This document shows positions 40,482 through 49,418 of a DNA stretch of 64,000 nucleotides, piece after piece (positions within the stretch are counted from its first letter, which is position 1; every line of letters starts with the position of its first letter). The stretch is from contig NZ_CP076643.1 of NCBI RefSeq assembly GCF_019226825.1, positions 1,860,001 to 1,924,000 of the forward strand, written 5' to 3'. Source of the stretch: Vibrio ostreae. Lineage in GTDB: Bacteria > Pseudomonadota > Gammaproteobacteria > Enterobacterales > Vibrionaceae. The notes beneath the pieces are model-generated. The model was not told the DNA's origin and searched no databases. It saw only the letters and a list, made by a program, of their open reading frames with translations. The translations under genes and the position numbers were made by a program.

Positions 40482-40548
40482 GTTCTCCATTTGGGAACAT
40501 TATTGCACTAGCAAAAATAAAAATCAACAAAGTTCCACATATGGGAAC
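40482..40548. promoter_or_regulatory. Two matching palindromic operators flanking the HigB-like promoter
   Basis: GTTCTCCATTTGGGAAC (40482-40498) and GTTCCACATATGGGAAC (40532-40548) share GTTCnnCATnTGGGAAC, centres 50 bp apart. On the minus strand a TTGATT-17 bp-AATAAT promoter lies between and partly under them. This is the expected site of autorepression by the HTH antitoxin, possibly by DNA looping. Confidence 0.75.
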
Positions 40549-40748
40549 AACAAACAAGAAACTATATCCATAAATAGAATGGGGGGTAAGAGAGCAAAAT
40601 TCAACCAACATCATGTTTTTATTGATATTGAACTACTTAAATTTTTCACATACACACTAGGTATTAACGCTGTCACCCTCAATCCAAAAATATTCAGGTA
40701 TATGTCATCAAGGTGAATACTCACCATTGATTCCGACAGGAGCCTGAA

Positions 40749-41222
40749 ATGAATCCCAAAACTTCCGATTACCAAAAGCAGCAACGCTATCAGGAAAATG
40801 AAATTCTAGAGCATGCGGCTGAAATACTGGCTAACCGCTACGTACGTGGAGATGCACTAACTAACCCTGATGCAACTAAAGAGTATGTGCGCTGTAAGCT
40901 AGGCAGCCATGAGCGTGAAGTGTTTGCCTTATTGCTGCTGGATAACCAAAACCGACTGATTGAGTTTAAAGAGCTGTTTCAGGGGACGGTGGATGCGGCC
41001 AGCGTCTACCCACGTGAAGTAGTGAAAGTGGTGTTAGAAGTGAATGCCGCAGCGGTGATATTCGTACATAACCATCCATCTGGAGACTCAACACCCTCCC
41101 AAGCCGATAGACGCATAACCGAAAGACTTAAAGACGCGCTCGCGCTGGTGGATGTTCGCGTTCTCGACCATATCGTGACAGGCGATACCTGCACCTCGTT
41201 TGCTGAAAGGGGATGGTTATGA
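40749..41222 (+). CDS. RadC family JAB-domain protein
   Basis: A 157-aa RadC (MPN/JAB) protein with the metal-binding motif [14 protein letters not shown] and the preceding conserved Glu in [32 protein letters not shown]. RadC proteins are common on mobile islands; despite the name, a DNA-repair role is not established. A GACAGGAG site lies upstream. The stop overlaps the start of the first DUF2787 gene. It begins a rightward run of small genes up to the terminator at 43903. Confidence 0.9.
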   Translation: MNPKTSDYQKQQRYQENEILEHAAEILANRYVRGDALTNPDATKEYVRCKLGSHEREVFALLLLDNQNRLIEFKELFQGTVDAASVYPREVVKVVLEVNAAAVIFVHNHPSGDSTPSQADRRITERLKDALALVDVRVLDHIVTGDTCTSFAERGWL

Positions 41223-41656
41223 TTGAACAACATTATGGCGATCTGTGCATTGATGATGCATTACATGCGTTACTAGAAGCACTTCTTAATCGGTATACTC
41301 TCCCAGAGAACGCAGAGAGACTCGTGCTGAACTGCCGCCAAATGAGTTACTACCGACATAGACAAGGTTTGCATCCGATTGAGGTACAGCTTAAACGAGA
41401 GTCAGCCTCAAGCCCTTGGCTGGTAGTGTTCTTTGCCAGCTTCTCTTATCCCGATGACAACAGTACAACCGTTGAGCCTGAGCTGTACTTTCACCTTGCT
41501 AATCGCTGGTGCTATCAACCCGATGTGGGAAGCACGGATTTATCTCATCCAGAAGTACAAGAGCTGCTCTCGGTCTGGATGAAAGCCTTTGCTCGTCACC
41601 TTTCCAGAAACGTCTTTGATGACGTGCAACTGACGATGGTCGGCACGTTTCACTAA
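41219..41656 (+). CDS. DUF2787 family protein (first copy)
   Basis: A 145-aa protein of the DUF2787 type. The core [30 protein letters not shown] matches the 'F-RD-SYSae-GGfHPVE' pattern of the family, and a DDVQLTMV motif lies near the C-terminus. Function unknown; the family is mostly found on Vibrio and Shewanella mobile elements. ATG overlaps the radC stop (ATGA). It is more diverged from the canonical motif than the second copy 50 bp downstream. Confidence 0.75.
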   Translation: MIEQHYGDLCIDDALHALLEALLNRYTLPENAERLVLNCRQMSYYRHRQGLHPIEVQLKRESASSPWLVVFFASFSYPDDNSTTVEPELYFHLANRWCYQPDVGSTDLSHPEVQELLSVWMKAFARHLSRNVFDDVQLTMVGTFH

Positions 41657-41705
41657 ATCCTAATCTCCATTTCTTATTTGAATCCTGAAACAAGGAGGAC
41701 TCACT

Positions 41706-42149
41706 ATGTCCAAATTAACCTTCACAGCATCTACACTACCTGTATCGAAAAAACTGCAAAAGCTGCTAAGTGAGCAACTCACCGCTCATTTACTAAGTAA
41801 TGAAGCACTGACCACCAGCCGTTATCTGGTGTTTAACTTTCGCGATAAAAGTTACAGCGCGGAAGAAGGCGGCTTCCATCCGGTTGAGATGGCGATTTGC
41901 CAAACCTCCACAGGGGAATGGAGTATTGAGTACATCACCGACTTTGCTTATATGGGGAATTACTATCCAGAGCTAGAGCGCAACTTGGATTTTGATTTTC
42001 GGGTTGGGCAGTTCTTTGTCGCCTATCGTGGCTGGCTACCCATGCAGGGTAGCCGTGATGCCAAAGAGCTGTATCGCCTATGGGAGAATAACTTTCTTGC
42101 TTATATCGATATGGACTCCTACAACGAGATAGCCGTCACCCCGCAATAA
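41706..42149 (+). CDS. DUF2787 family protein (second copy)
   Basis: A 147-aa DUF2787 protein with the canonical segment YLVFNFRDKSYSAEEGGFHPVEMAIC and the later DFAYMGNYYPELERNLDFDF. It has a strong ribosome site (AAGGAGGAC, eight bases before the ATG). Together with the neighbouring copy it forms a tandem paralogous pair; function unknown. The final residues are followed three bases later by a tiny membrane protein gene. Confidence 0.82.
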   Translation: MSKLTFTASTLPVSKKLQKLLSEQLTAHLLSNEALTTSRYLVFNFRDKSYSAEEGGFHPVEMAICQTSTGEWSIEYITDFAYMGNYYPELERNLDFDFRVGQFFVAYRGWLPMQGSRDAKELYRLWENNFLAYIDMDSYNEIAVTPQ

Positions 42150-42152
42150 CTC

Positions 42153-42329
42153 ATGACTTCCCTTCTTCTACAAATCATCAAACTTGTCACTGCCCTCATT
42201 ACGTTGTTCTCCCTTTCTCCGTTCTTCGGTGCCATTGGAGCCTTATCCACTTTAGGGTTTCTGGTGGTACTGTTGATTGGGTTACTGGCAGCCATTGCCG
42301 AGCTCAGTGATAAGCATAAACCTCGTTAA
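42153..42329 (+). CDS. Small membrane protein (58 aa)
   Basis: A short ORF starting three bases after the DUF2787 stop: MTSLLLQIIKLVTALITLF, then SPFFGAIGALSTLGFLVVLLIGLLAAIAELSDKHKPR. It is almost entirely hydrophobic with two likely membrane segments and a basic C-terminal tail. No family recognised. Tight spacing suggests translational coupling. Toxin-, holin- or leader-like roles are conceivable but unsupported. Confidence 0.6.
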   Translation: MTSLLLQIIKLVTALITLFSLSPFFGAIGALSTLGFLVVLLIGLLAAIAELSDKHKPR

Positions 42330-42467
42330 TGTTAATTAATTCACACTTTTATGAAACGAATTGATTGCATTTTAACCGTTGGACATTATGTGTCTGACCC
42401 ACCTCTATTCTCCCGACATTAAATGTCCGACTCCGGTGTGGAGCTTTGATGTATTGAGAGCATAGTC

Positions 42468-43202
42468 ATGAGCAATAAAACCAGCATTGAAGGGTTATCC
42501 GCTTTGCTGCACACGCTGATGCTTATTCCTCAACATCGATGGATTACCGTTAGGGAGTTGCAGCAGCAGTTAGCCCTACTCGATATCCACCGCACCACGC
42601 GCAGCATTAAACGCTACCTCGATGACATCATTGTGGACGTGTTTAACGTGGAGTGTGATTCGATGAGCATGCCCCATGTTTATCGGAAAACCTCAGAGCA
42701 ATTACTGAAACTCAACAAACAGGAAATGCTCTATTGGCAACTGACCAACAAGTACTTACGACCACTTGTTCCTGATGCATTGAATTATGGGCAAGGGTCC
42801 TCCTCGGAGAGAGACAAACCCTTGTCCCGTATAGCTTCAGCACATTCAAAAGAGCAAGCATGGTTAGCCAAAGTACATGTGACATTGCCCACGATTCGCG
42901 AGTGGAGTGACGAACAACGGCAAGTGTTGAATGCGATACACACGGCATTACTGCACAACCGTATGCTCAAGATATCGAGCCAAGTATTGCAGCAAGAGAA
43001 GGCGCTCATTGAGCCACTGGGACTCTCGGTTCAGTGTGACGCGCTCTTGCTGCTCTTTCGATTATCCGGTCAACACACGATACGCACCCTAGCCTTGCCC
43101 TTGATTGATGAGGCCAGTGTATCGACGTTTTCTTTTACCTATCCCACTGATTTCAATCTTGAGCGGTTCATGCGTAAGCACGATGGAATCAGTACATCCT
43201 GA
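42468..43202 (+). CDS. Helix-turn-helix/WYL-like transcriptional regulator
   Basis: A 244-aa protein. The N-terminal winged helix (LSALLHTLMLIPQHRWITVRELQQQLALLDIHRTTRSIKRYLDDI) is followed by a region with WYL-domain features (LKISSQVLQQEKALIEPLGLSVQCDALLLLFRL). It resembles DeoR/WYL regulators, but the eponymous W-Y-L and nucleotide-contacting residues are not clear. It may control the small cargo genes around it. Confidence 0.65.
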   Translation: MSNKTSIEGLSALLHTLMLIPQHRWITVRELQQQLALLDIHRTTRSIKRYLDDIIVDVFNVECDSMSMPHVYRKTSEQLLKLNKQEMLYWQLTNKYLRPLVPDALNYGQGSSSERDKPLSRIASAHSKEQAWLAKVHVTLPTIREWSDEQRQVLNAIHTALLHNRMLKISSQVLQQEKALIEPLGLSVQCDALLLLFRLSGQHTIRTLALPLIDEASVSTFSFTYPTDFNLERFMRKHDGISTS

Positions 43203-43232
43203 ATTTCACTCACCGATAAGGAGAGCACCGTT

Positions 43233-43601
43233 ATGACATTAATCAACACCCTACTCCGATACGCCGCTATAAGCATACTGTTTATCGGACTCACCGCTTG
43301 TGGCGACCAAGAAGATACTCAAGCTGCAACGGCTGATATTGAAGTGTCGATATCAGCTAACCCTCACTGGGGAACATTGGTCTTTGACCTACAAGCCATT
43401 ACCGATAACACCGTGATAAGCGATGTAGTGATTAACCGTGGCAACTGCAGATTACCCGCAGGAACAGCCTCAGAGCTATCAAGAAACGTTTCATTGAACT
43501 TCGGCCAAAACTACACCGGATACAGCAACAACTGCACTGTGGACAGCGTGAAAGAAATCGAAGTCACCTCCAGTGCTGGCACCTTTGTCTACACCTTCTA
43601 A
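43233..43601 (+). CDS. Small lipoprotein, unknown function
   Basis: A 122-aa protein with signal peptide and lipobox (LFIGLTACGDQ), so probably an envelope lipoprotein; Asp at +3 after the lipidated Cys-Gly could favour inner-membrane retention. The mature part is beta-rich with two cysteines (NRGNCRLPAG and SNNCTVDSV), possibly a disulfide. No family recognised. It lies 30 bp after the WYL-like regulator and 47 bp before a small secreted protein. Confidence 0.65.
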   Translation: MTLINTLLRYAAISILFIGLTACGDQEDTQAATADIEVSISANPHWGTLVFDLQAITDNTVISDVVINRGNCRLPAGTASELSRNVSLNFGQNYTGYSNNCTVDSVKEIEVTSSAGTFVYTF

Positions 43602-43648
43602 CTTTCAATTCCCAAATAACACACTCAACCAACTCGTAAGGATAAACT

Positions 43649-43876
43649 ATGAACAAGTCATCTCTACTCATCGCTACAGCGTTAGTTTTCTCTGCCTCTT
43701 CCGCCTTTGCTGGTGGAACACTGGGCGGTAACCCATCAGCAGATTCGGGGGCAGTCAACGTCAGTGTTGGCAAATGTACTCAATACAAAATGGATGTAAA
43801 AGCAGCACTACAGGAAGGCAAGAATGTATCGACCATCACCGTTCCTGAAGGCTGTGAAGCAGTCAAAGAAAAGTAA
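43649..43876 (+). CDS. Small secreted/periplasmic protein (75 aa)
   Basis: A signal peptide MNKSSLLIATALVFSASSAFA with an A-F-A cleavage site precedes a ~54-residue mature protein. It is Gly/Ser-rich at first (GGTLGGNPSADSGAVNVSVG) and then has two cysteines (GKCTQYKM, PEGCEAVKEK) that could pair. Good ribosome site (GTAAGGA). Family unknown. A strong terminator follows at 43903. Confidence 0.65.
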   Translation: MNKSSLLIATALVFSASSAFAGGTLGGNPSADSGAVNVSVGKCTQYKMDVKAALQEGKNVSTITVPEGCEAVKEK

Positions 43877-43902
43877 TACCTACCACCAGCGACGGTAAAA
43901 AG

Positions 43903-43935
43903 AATGGGGAGCGCGATTGCTCCCCATTCTTTTTT
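43903..43935 (+). terminator. Terminator of the RadC-DUF2787-secreted protein run
   Basis: AATGGGGAGC / GCTCCCCATT with a T7 run; a strong intrinsic terminator. Confidence 0.9.
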
Positions 43936-44043
43936 TGCTTCTATACAGCCACTAAACAGGTTTATGGCAATAAGTTGCTTAGAACTTCTGCTTAAATTAG
44001 TAAATTACGGATAGCTTCAAGTATGGAAAATTCAAAGTTAAAA

Positions 44044-44904
44044 TTAGAGATACTGATCAGAGCTGGCCGTAATTTGATACACTTCAGGCTGTGACCTTAG
44101 CAATTTTTCATCAAGCGTAACACCCATACGACGCAGGCAATAATGCACCAACGCCTTGCGTGTAAAGATTGTAAGCTTATGATTTTCCATAGCATAGTCT
44201 TCAGCTACGACACATTGTTGTTTTTCAGAGAGGTAGGGATTCGGTGTAATAGTAACTTTAACTTGATGATTCCATTCATCATCATGCTCTCGGGTTTTTG
44301 GAGACTTATCCATTAAGTCTGGTTCATTTCGAAAGCGGCTAAGTACAAAGTCACGGAACTCATCTTTTTCCTCACAATAGGCTCTTACATGCCAGCGAAT
44401 ACCGTCATATATCAAACTATGAGGGGCTATTATTCGCCCTCTGATGTCAGGAGTAGAGAGAGATACGTAATCAATATCCACGCGCAGATTAGCTCTTGAA
44501 GCTGCAATTAACCCTCGAACAATTTTCGGTGCAACAACCCTTTCAGGAACATTTAATACTGTCGATTGAGCTTCCCCCCAACTGAAGAACTCAAATGTCT
44601 CTTCTAGGTTGTACTGTTGATGAAGCATTGTCAGGTATTCGTGAGCTGTGCCTTGGGTAAATAGTGGCTTAAAATCATCCGCAGGTCTGTAGCCTCTGAT
44701 TGTCCTATCTAGTATCAACTGTTCTCGGTCAGTAAGATTTAAATATTTGTTAATATCCCTTGAGGCCTGCTGCCGACCTATTCGAAAAGCATCGCATAAG
44801 TGGTTTGTTGTCAGTCGTCCCTCCCACTGAGCAATGATTTCGATTAATCGAAATCTCATTTGCTGGTCCCACTTGATATCTATCTGGCTCATCGTACTGC
44901 TCAT
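44044..44904 (-). CDS. WYL-domain repressor of the CapW/BrxR type
   Basis: From the ATG at 44904 the protein is 286 aa: an N-terminal winged helix (FRLIEIIAQWEGRLTTNHLCDAFRIGRQQASRDINKYL), a WYL domain (LRVDIDYVSLSTPDIRGRIIAPHSLIYDGIRWHVRAYCEEKDEFRDFVLSRF) and a C-terminal extension (ALVHYCLRRMGV). This layout is that of CapW/BrxR regulators, which repress CBASS, BREX and other defence operons until a nucleic-acid signal is sensed. It is divergent from the SMC/Toprim operon. The 75 upstream in-frame codons are AT-rich and include the operator, so I exclude them. Confidence 0.85.
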   Translation of the reverse strand: MSSTMSQIDIKWDQQMRFRLIEIIAQWEGRLTTNHLCDAFRIGRQQASRDINKYLNLTDREQLILDRTIRGYRPADDFKPLFTQGTAHEYLTMLHQQYNLEETFEFFSWGEAQSTVLNVPERVVAPKIVRGLIAASRANLRVDIDYVSLSTPDIRGRIIAPHSLIYDGIRWHVRAYCEEKDEFRDFVLSRFRNEPDLMDKSPKTREHDDEWNHQVKVTITPNPYLSEKQQCVVAEDYAMENHKLTIFTRKALVHYCLRRMGVTLDEKLLRSQPEVYQITASSDQYL

Positions 44905-44931
44905 AAAAGTTACATGTTGATGTGTACAGTA

Positions 44932-44943
44932 TATACATGTATA
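44932..44943. promoter_or_regulatory. Candidate operator of the WYL repressor
   Basis: TATACATGTATA is a perfect 12-bp palindrome, flanked symmetrically by GTGTACAG and AAAGTACA. It lies in the shared intergenic region 28 bp before the WYL gene and ~180 bp before the SMC gene. Its position fits autoregulation and repression of the defence-like operon. Confidence 0.5.
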
Positions 44944-45120
44944 CGGAAAGTACATATATTTATTGTGGAGAGCGATAGAGACGCTTTCGGTGGTGCTACT
45001 AGTTAAGATATGAGTATCAATATTTTTACGGATTTCCTCAATCTCACTTCCAATGAAGCCACAAAAATACCTAGGTTTATTATTTAACCCCAAAGCCCCC
45101 CAGAAAACAGAGACGAAACT

Positions 45121-48100
45121 ATGATGCATGCCGGATTGAGAAAAGTAATCGCGATAAACTCATACCAGAAAAATAAGATGTTTTCAGAGTATGATTTCGA
45201 TGCACCTACTCAACTAACAGGTGATAACGGCGCTGGAAAAACATCGTTATTGAGGCTGATTCCATTCTTCTATGGTGCTACAGGGACACAGATTGTCAGG
45301 AAGTCTAACGTTAATAGACCTTTCGCAGAGTGGTACTTGCCTCATAGCAACAGCTACATTGTTTTTGAATACATAACCGCTCGTGCTCAAATTGCTCATG
45401 TCATTTGCTTTCGCAATCTAAACACTAAGGGGGGCATTGTGTACTTGTTTGTGAAAGGTGTGTTCGATCAGTCCGTGTTAATAAAACAGGATCACGAAGA
45501 AAAGCCATACGCTATTGCCAATACCAAATTAGTCGCAGAACTTTCCACTAGAGGTTTGGATTACGAGTCTCGTATCACTAGTGTTAAAGAATACCGCGAA
45601 ATCATTCAAAACATTAACGCAGCTACTCGAAACAACAAATTCCACAGCTACTCACTGTGCTCTGGTCGTAATGATGTTCGCCACATCGAGAAAATCACTA
45701 CTGCACTGATTCAGGGCGAATTCAACATGGTTGATACTAAGGCGCTTTTTCTTGATATTCTTGAGCAAAGTGATAGCACACTAGAATTTGGAGTTGATGC
45801 GAAAAAAATTGAACAATGGTGTGATGACTACAACGGCCTAACATCTTTCCTTGGCAAAAAAGACGCCTTTACTGAGGCTATTGCCAACAATAAACAGATT
45901 GCCTATCTAAGTAGCCAACTAGCCAATTCTCTATTAGTCATTCGTGAAGAATCAGACAAACTGAATGAGTCACTTTCAAAAACACACAGCGAGCTAGCAG
46001 ATTACATCGAGACTAGTGACAAAAAGCTCGAAAATGTCAATTCCCTAAAACTCGACCAAGAGAACTCCCGTAACTCACTTCAAAACGCCATCCGTAGCCT
46101 TGATTCTGAAATCGAAGCACACTATCAAAAGCTTTTGAATTATGAAGACAATGATTACCCAGAGCTATCGGTAAAACTGAAACAACTACCAGATATAGAA
46201 GACAAGCTAGCGCACCAAAGAAAGAGTTATGCCGATCTTGAAGTTAAGGTGACAGACGCTAAAGACAAGCGAGATCGTGATCTTCAAAACCTTGATAGCA
46301 AGTTCAATGATGAAAAATCTAAACTCACAGAGCAAAAGCTAAAAGCTCAACAAGAGGCCAACGACAGAAAAACTCAGGTAAATGACACTTTTAATCAGCA
46401 ATTAAACGAACTGAATAAGTCACACAATGACTTCACCAAAAATACAGGTACGGTGCTCATTGAGCGAAAGGCTGAACTAGCCACTCAAGAACAGCGCCTA
46501 AAGCACCCTGATATTGATGAACTTCTTATTGAGCAGCGCGAGCATCTTGAATCAGAAAAAGACATGCTCCAAGAGCAAGCCAATAAACTAAATCAAGCCG
46601 TGAATTCGGCTAACAAAGATGAAGGTCACCTACATAAAGAACGGGAAAATCTGATCTCTAATTTAGAGGCAAGCTGTAGAAAGAAGCGTAATGCTGAAGA
46701 ACAGTTGAAGCTGGTTAACGCTCGACTCGACCCTGAATCAGGAACACTGTTCTCATTTCTTGAGACCCACAAGGTAGGATGGCAAAGCTCTCCACTCGGT
46801 CGAGTTCTTACAGATGGCCTTTTAATGGATACCTCGCTTGCGCCATCGATAACTGAAGATTCTGGTAGCTTGTTCGATTTGAGTATCGACACAAGCAATT
46901 TACCTGACTGCAAGGTGACTAACCAAGCAGACGTCGAAGAACAAGCCAATTTAATGGACCTTATCGATAAGCTTGAGGATGGTGAGATTGAACTTAATAA
47001 ACAAATCAAGAAAATCGACGTCATCATTAAAGATTCAAACATAAAGTTGGCACAACTTCGCAGCGAACTTCGAAACACAGAGAACGACTTAGCCCAAACA
47101 AAGAGCAACCTTGAGAACAAAAAAATTGAGATTACCCGAACTAAAGAGGCCCTAATTCAGCAAATCAGCTCAAGCATCCAGTCGATTAAGCAAAACATTT
47201 CTTTGGTTGAAACACAACTCTCAGAGGGCGAACAACGCTTTGAAGAAGCTGAATCAAAACTGAAAAATGATAGGCTGACTCAGGTTGCAACTATCGAAAC
47301 TGCGCTCGAAATAAGTACCGATGCTATCAACAATATGCTGAATAAGAACCTCCAGAGACTAGGTGAAAATAAAGAACGCATTAAGATGGAATACGAACAG
47401 CGGCTAAGCGAACAAGGTATAAGCCGAGATATCTACCGACGCTACAAGGCAGATATTGAACTGCTTGAAAACGAGGTAAAGAATCTAAAAGCGCAGACTC
47501 AAGATATCAAAGAATATGAGACTTGGTTGTCTATTTATAACATTGACGATCCGAAACGTCGTAAGTCTCGCAACGACAAACAAAACGAACTTCAATCGGT
47601 TAACCAAAATATCCAGTCGTTTGAAACCAAACTGAAAGAGCTACGCAGCGAAATACATCGTACAAAACAACAATTCAAAGAATCAATTAATACATTGGAG
47701 GCTCGTAAAAAGCGTGCTGATAGTGCCGTCTATCGCCTATCCAATTACGAAGCGTTCGAGATCCAAGAAGTACTGGATGAGGGCTTTAATTATAGCGGAG
47801 ACTTAAACTCAATACTTAGTGAAGTTGAGAGCAAGTTACCTAGACTAGAGATGTTAACGAAGCAGCGTAAGAAAGACATTCAGCAGATGGAAGCAATCAC
47901 ACTTGGTCTTGGTGACGGGGAGCTTTACCGTTTCTGGAATGAAACCAGCCGAAACACTATTAGCGAAGATATTGTAGCCAGCGATTCTAAGCGCATCGAC
48001 ATTCTAGAAAACATCATGAATGACATTATTCCACAAGTAACAAGCATAACCGTCGATAGTGCCGTCAACATGGGACGCATGTTAGTAGACTTCAAAGACC

Positions 48101-48783
48101 GACTACTTGGCTTCGACCGCGATATTAAGAAGCTCGGTCGCAATGTATCTGAACAAGTAAAAGCAAACAACACTTTCTCGGTGGTTGGTTCTATCGATAT
48201 CAACGTTGAAAGTTCGCTTTCCAAACTACAAGGATGGCAAGACATCATAAACTTCTCTGAAATTTACGAAGAGTGGGACAGAACTGGCGCAGCAGAACTA
48301 CCAACCAAAGAATTCTACAACGCTCTAGATACGTTAACTTACCATATCAGTGCCGACAAAGTGAAGAAACCAACCGAACTCTTTGATATTAAGTTCGAAG
48401 TGATAGAAAACAATCAGCGTAAAACCGCTAAAACAGATAAAGATATGCGTGATTTAGCTAGCAATGGCACCAATTTGCTTATTCAATCCATGTTGTATCT
48501 AGCATTACTTACCCAGCAACGCGGGACTAGTCAGTTGTCAATTACTTACCCAACCGATGAGATTGGTAAGTTGACTGCGGAGAACCAAGCAAAGCTACTG
48601 AAGATGATGGATGCTCACAACTTCAATGTTGTAGCCGCTCAACCAGATGGTAACAACCGTACAGCTAACCTATTTAAAAATTTGTATCACATAACGCCTG
48701 ACAAGAACATTTTCAACAAGCCCAAAGTAAGCAAACTCGCTTTAGCAAAAGCCTCTGAAGACAACACAGGAGCAGAAGAATGA
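45121..48783 (+). CDS. SMC-like ATPase of a Wadjet-like operon (JetC/MukB-like, DUF3584 type)
   Basis: A 1220-aa SMC-architecture protein. The N-terminal head has Walker A GDNGAGKTSLLRLI (~34-47). Long coiled coil spans ~235-530 and ~620-1000. The segment between (~535-600, DPESGTLFSFLETHKVGWQSSPLGRVLTDG) is a probable hinge. The C-terminal head has SNGTNLLIQSMLYLALL (~1113) where an ABC signature is expected, and Walker B-like SITYPTDEIGKL (~1140). Three overlapping genes follow (MukE-, MukF- and Toprim-like), giving the Wadjet complement. It probably acts as a loop-extruding motor recognising small circular plasmids (inferred from the family). Confidence 0.8.
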   Translation: MMHAGLRKVIAINSYQKNKMFSEYDFDAPTQLTGDNGAGKTSLLRLIPFFYGATGTQIVRKSNVNRPFAEWYLPHSNSYIVFEYITARAQIAHVICFRNLNTKGGIVYLFVKGVFDQSVLIKQDHEEKPYAIANTKLVAELSTRGLDYESRITSVKEYREIIQNINAATRNNKFHSYSLCSGRNDVRHIEKITTALIQGEFNMVDTKALFLDILEQSDSTLEFGVDAKKIEQWCDDYNGLTSFLGKKDAFTEAIANNKQIAYLSSQLANSLLVIREESDKLNESLSKTHSELADYIETSDKKLENVNSLKLDQENSRNSLQNAIRSLDSEIEAHYQKLLNYEDNDYPELSVKLKQLPDIEDKLAHQRKSYADLEVKVTDAKDKRDRDLQNLDSKFNDEKSKLTEQKLKAQQEANDRKTQVNDTFNQQLNELNKSHNDFTKNTGTVLIERKAELATQEQRLKHPDIDELLIEQREHLESEKDMLQEQANKLNQAVNSANKDEGHLHKERENLISNLEASCRKKRNAEEQLKLVNARLDPESGTLFSFLETHKVGWQSSPLGRVLTDGLLMDTSLAPSITEDSGSLFDLSIDTSNLPDCKVTNQADVEEQANLMDLIDKLEDGEIELNKQIKKIDVIIKDSNIKLAQLRSELRNTENDLAQTKSNLENKKIEITRTKEALIQQISSSIQSIKQNISLVETQLSEGEQRFEEAESKLKNDRLTQVATIETALEISTDAINNMLNKNLQRLGENKERIKMEYEQRLSEQGISRDIYRRYKADIELLENEVKNLKAQTQDIKEYETWLSIYNIDDPKRRKSRNDKQNELQSVNQNIQSFETKLKELRSEIHRTKQQFKESINTLEARKKRADSAVYRLSNYEAFEIQEVLDEGFNYSGDLNSILSEVESKLPRLEMLTKQRKKDIQQMEAITLGLGDGELYRFWNETSRNTISEDIVASDSKRIDILENIMNDIIPQVTSITVDSAVNMGRMLVDFKDRLLGFDRDIKKLGRNVSEQVKANNTFSVVGSIDINVESSLSKLQGWQDIINFSEIYEEWDRTGAAELPTKEFYNALDTLTYHISADKVKKPTELFDIKFEVIENNQRKTAKTDKDMRDLASNGTNLLIQSMLYLALLTQQRGTSQLSITYPTDEIGKLTAENQAKLLKMMDAHNFNVVAAQPDGNNRTANLFKNLYHITPDKNIFNKPKVSKLALAKASEDNTGAEE

Positions 48784-49418
48784 AGCCTGTATCACAAGTC
48801 CTAGAGTCTCTACTGAGTGGCAACTTCATCTGTCCTGCGACTGATCGCGATGCTTATAAGACCCTTAAAGACGATCGTACTCGCCGTGAAATTAATCAAG
48901 CCTTAACGCTTATGAGCCGTGAGCTTCAATGCACGAGTCGAACCAGTGCCTACTATGTGACTTATAAAACCATCGATGAACACAACCGCCGTCAGGTAAC
49001 CTCATTGATGAGCAACGTACATAGCATCATTCGACCTGTAGTTAAGTTCATTGCAACAGTCAGTGAAGCTGCACAAGTGGAAACTGTAATGGTCGGTGGT
49101 GACGAGTTAAATGTGCCTGTACTTAATGCACAAATCCAATCCTCCCCAAGCTTGATGGACAAACTCGATAGCGTTTACCGACTACCTAAAGTTAGTCGAA
49201 AAAAAGTTCGTGATACTGCCAGCGAAAAACTCGATGTGGTTGTAGAATTTTTGGTCAAGGAGGGGGTAGCCCACCTCGTAAATAAAGAACGTCAACTTTA
49301 TGTGATGACAGGTAAACTAGACTTTGTATATGAGGTGCTCGACTTCATCGACATGCATGAGAAGGTTGTTGAGACGGTCAACAAAGCAAACGAGGACCAA
49401 GGGGAGTTCGACTTTTGA
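48780..49418 (+). CDS. MukE/JetB-like subunit
   Basis: A 212-aa protein with two winged-helix-like parts: LLSGNFICPATDRDAYKTLKDDRTRREINQALTLMSRELQC (~10-50) and KLDVVVEFLVKEGVAHLVNKERQLYVMTGKLDFVYEVLDFID (~155-200). Size, position beside an SMC gene and the winged-helix feel match MukE/MksE/JetB (KITE subunits). Identification is from context and pattern, not clear sequence identity. ATG overlaps the SMC stop (ATGA). Confidence 0.65.
   Translation: MKPVSQVLESLLSGNFICPATDRDAYKTLKDDRTRREINQALTLMSRELQCTSRTSAYYVTYKTIDEHNRRQVTSLMSNVHSIIRPVVKFIATVSEAAQVETVMVGGDELNVPVLNAQIQSSPSLMDKLDSVYRLPKVSRKKVRDTASEKLDVVVEFLVKEGVAHLVNKERQLYVMTGKLDFVYEVLDFIDMHEKVVETVNKANEDQGEFDF

Noticed and set aside
44905..45129. 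75-codon N-terminal extension of the WYL regulator
   Set aside because: AT-rich, non-conserved-looking residues covering the palindromic operator; the ATG at 44904 gives the normal CapW/BrxR N-terminus.
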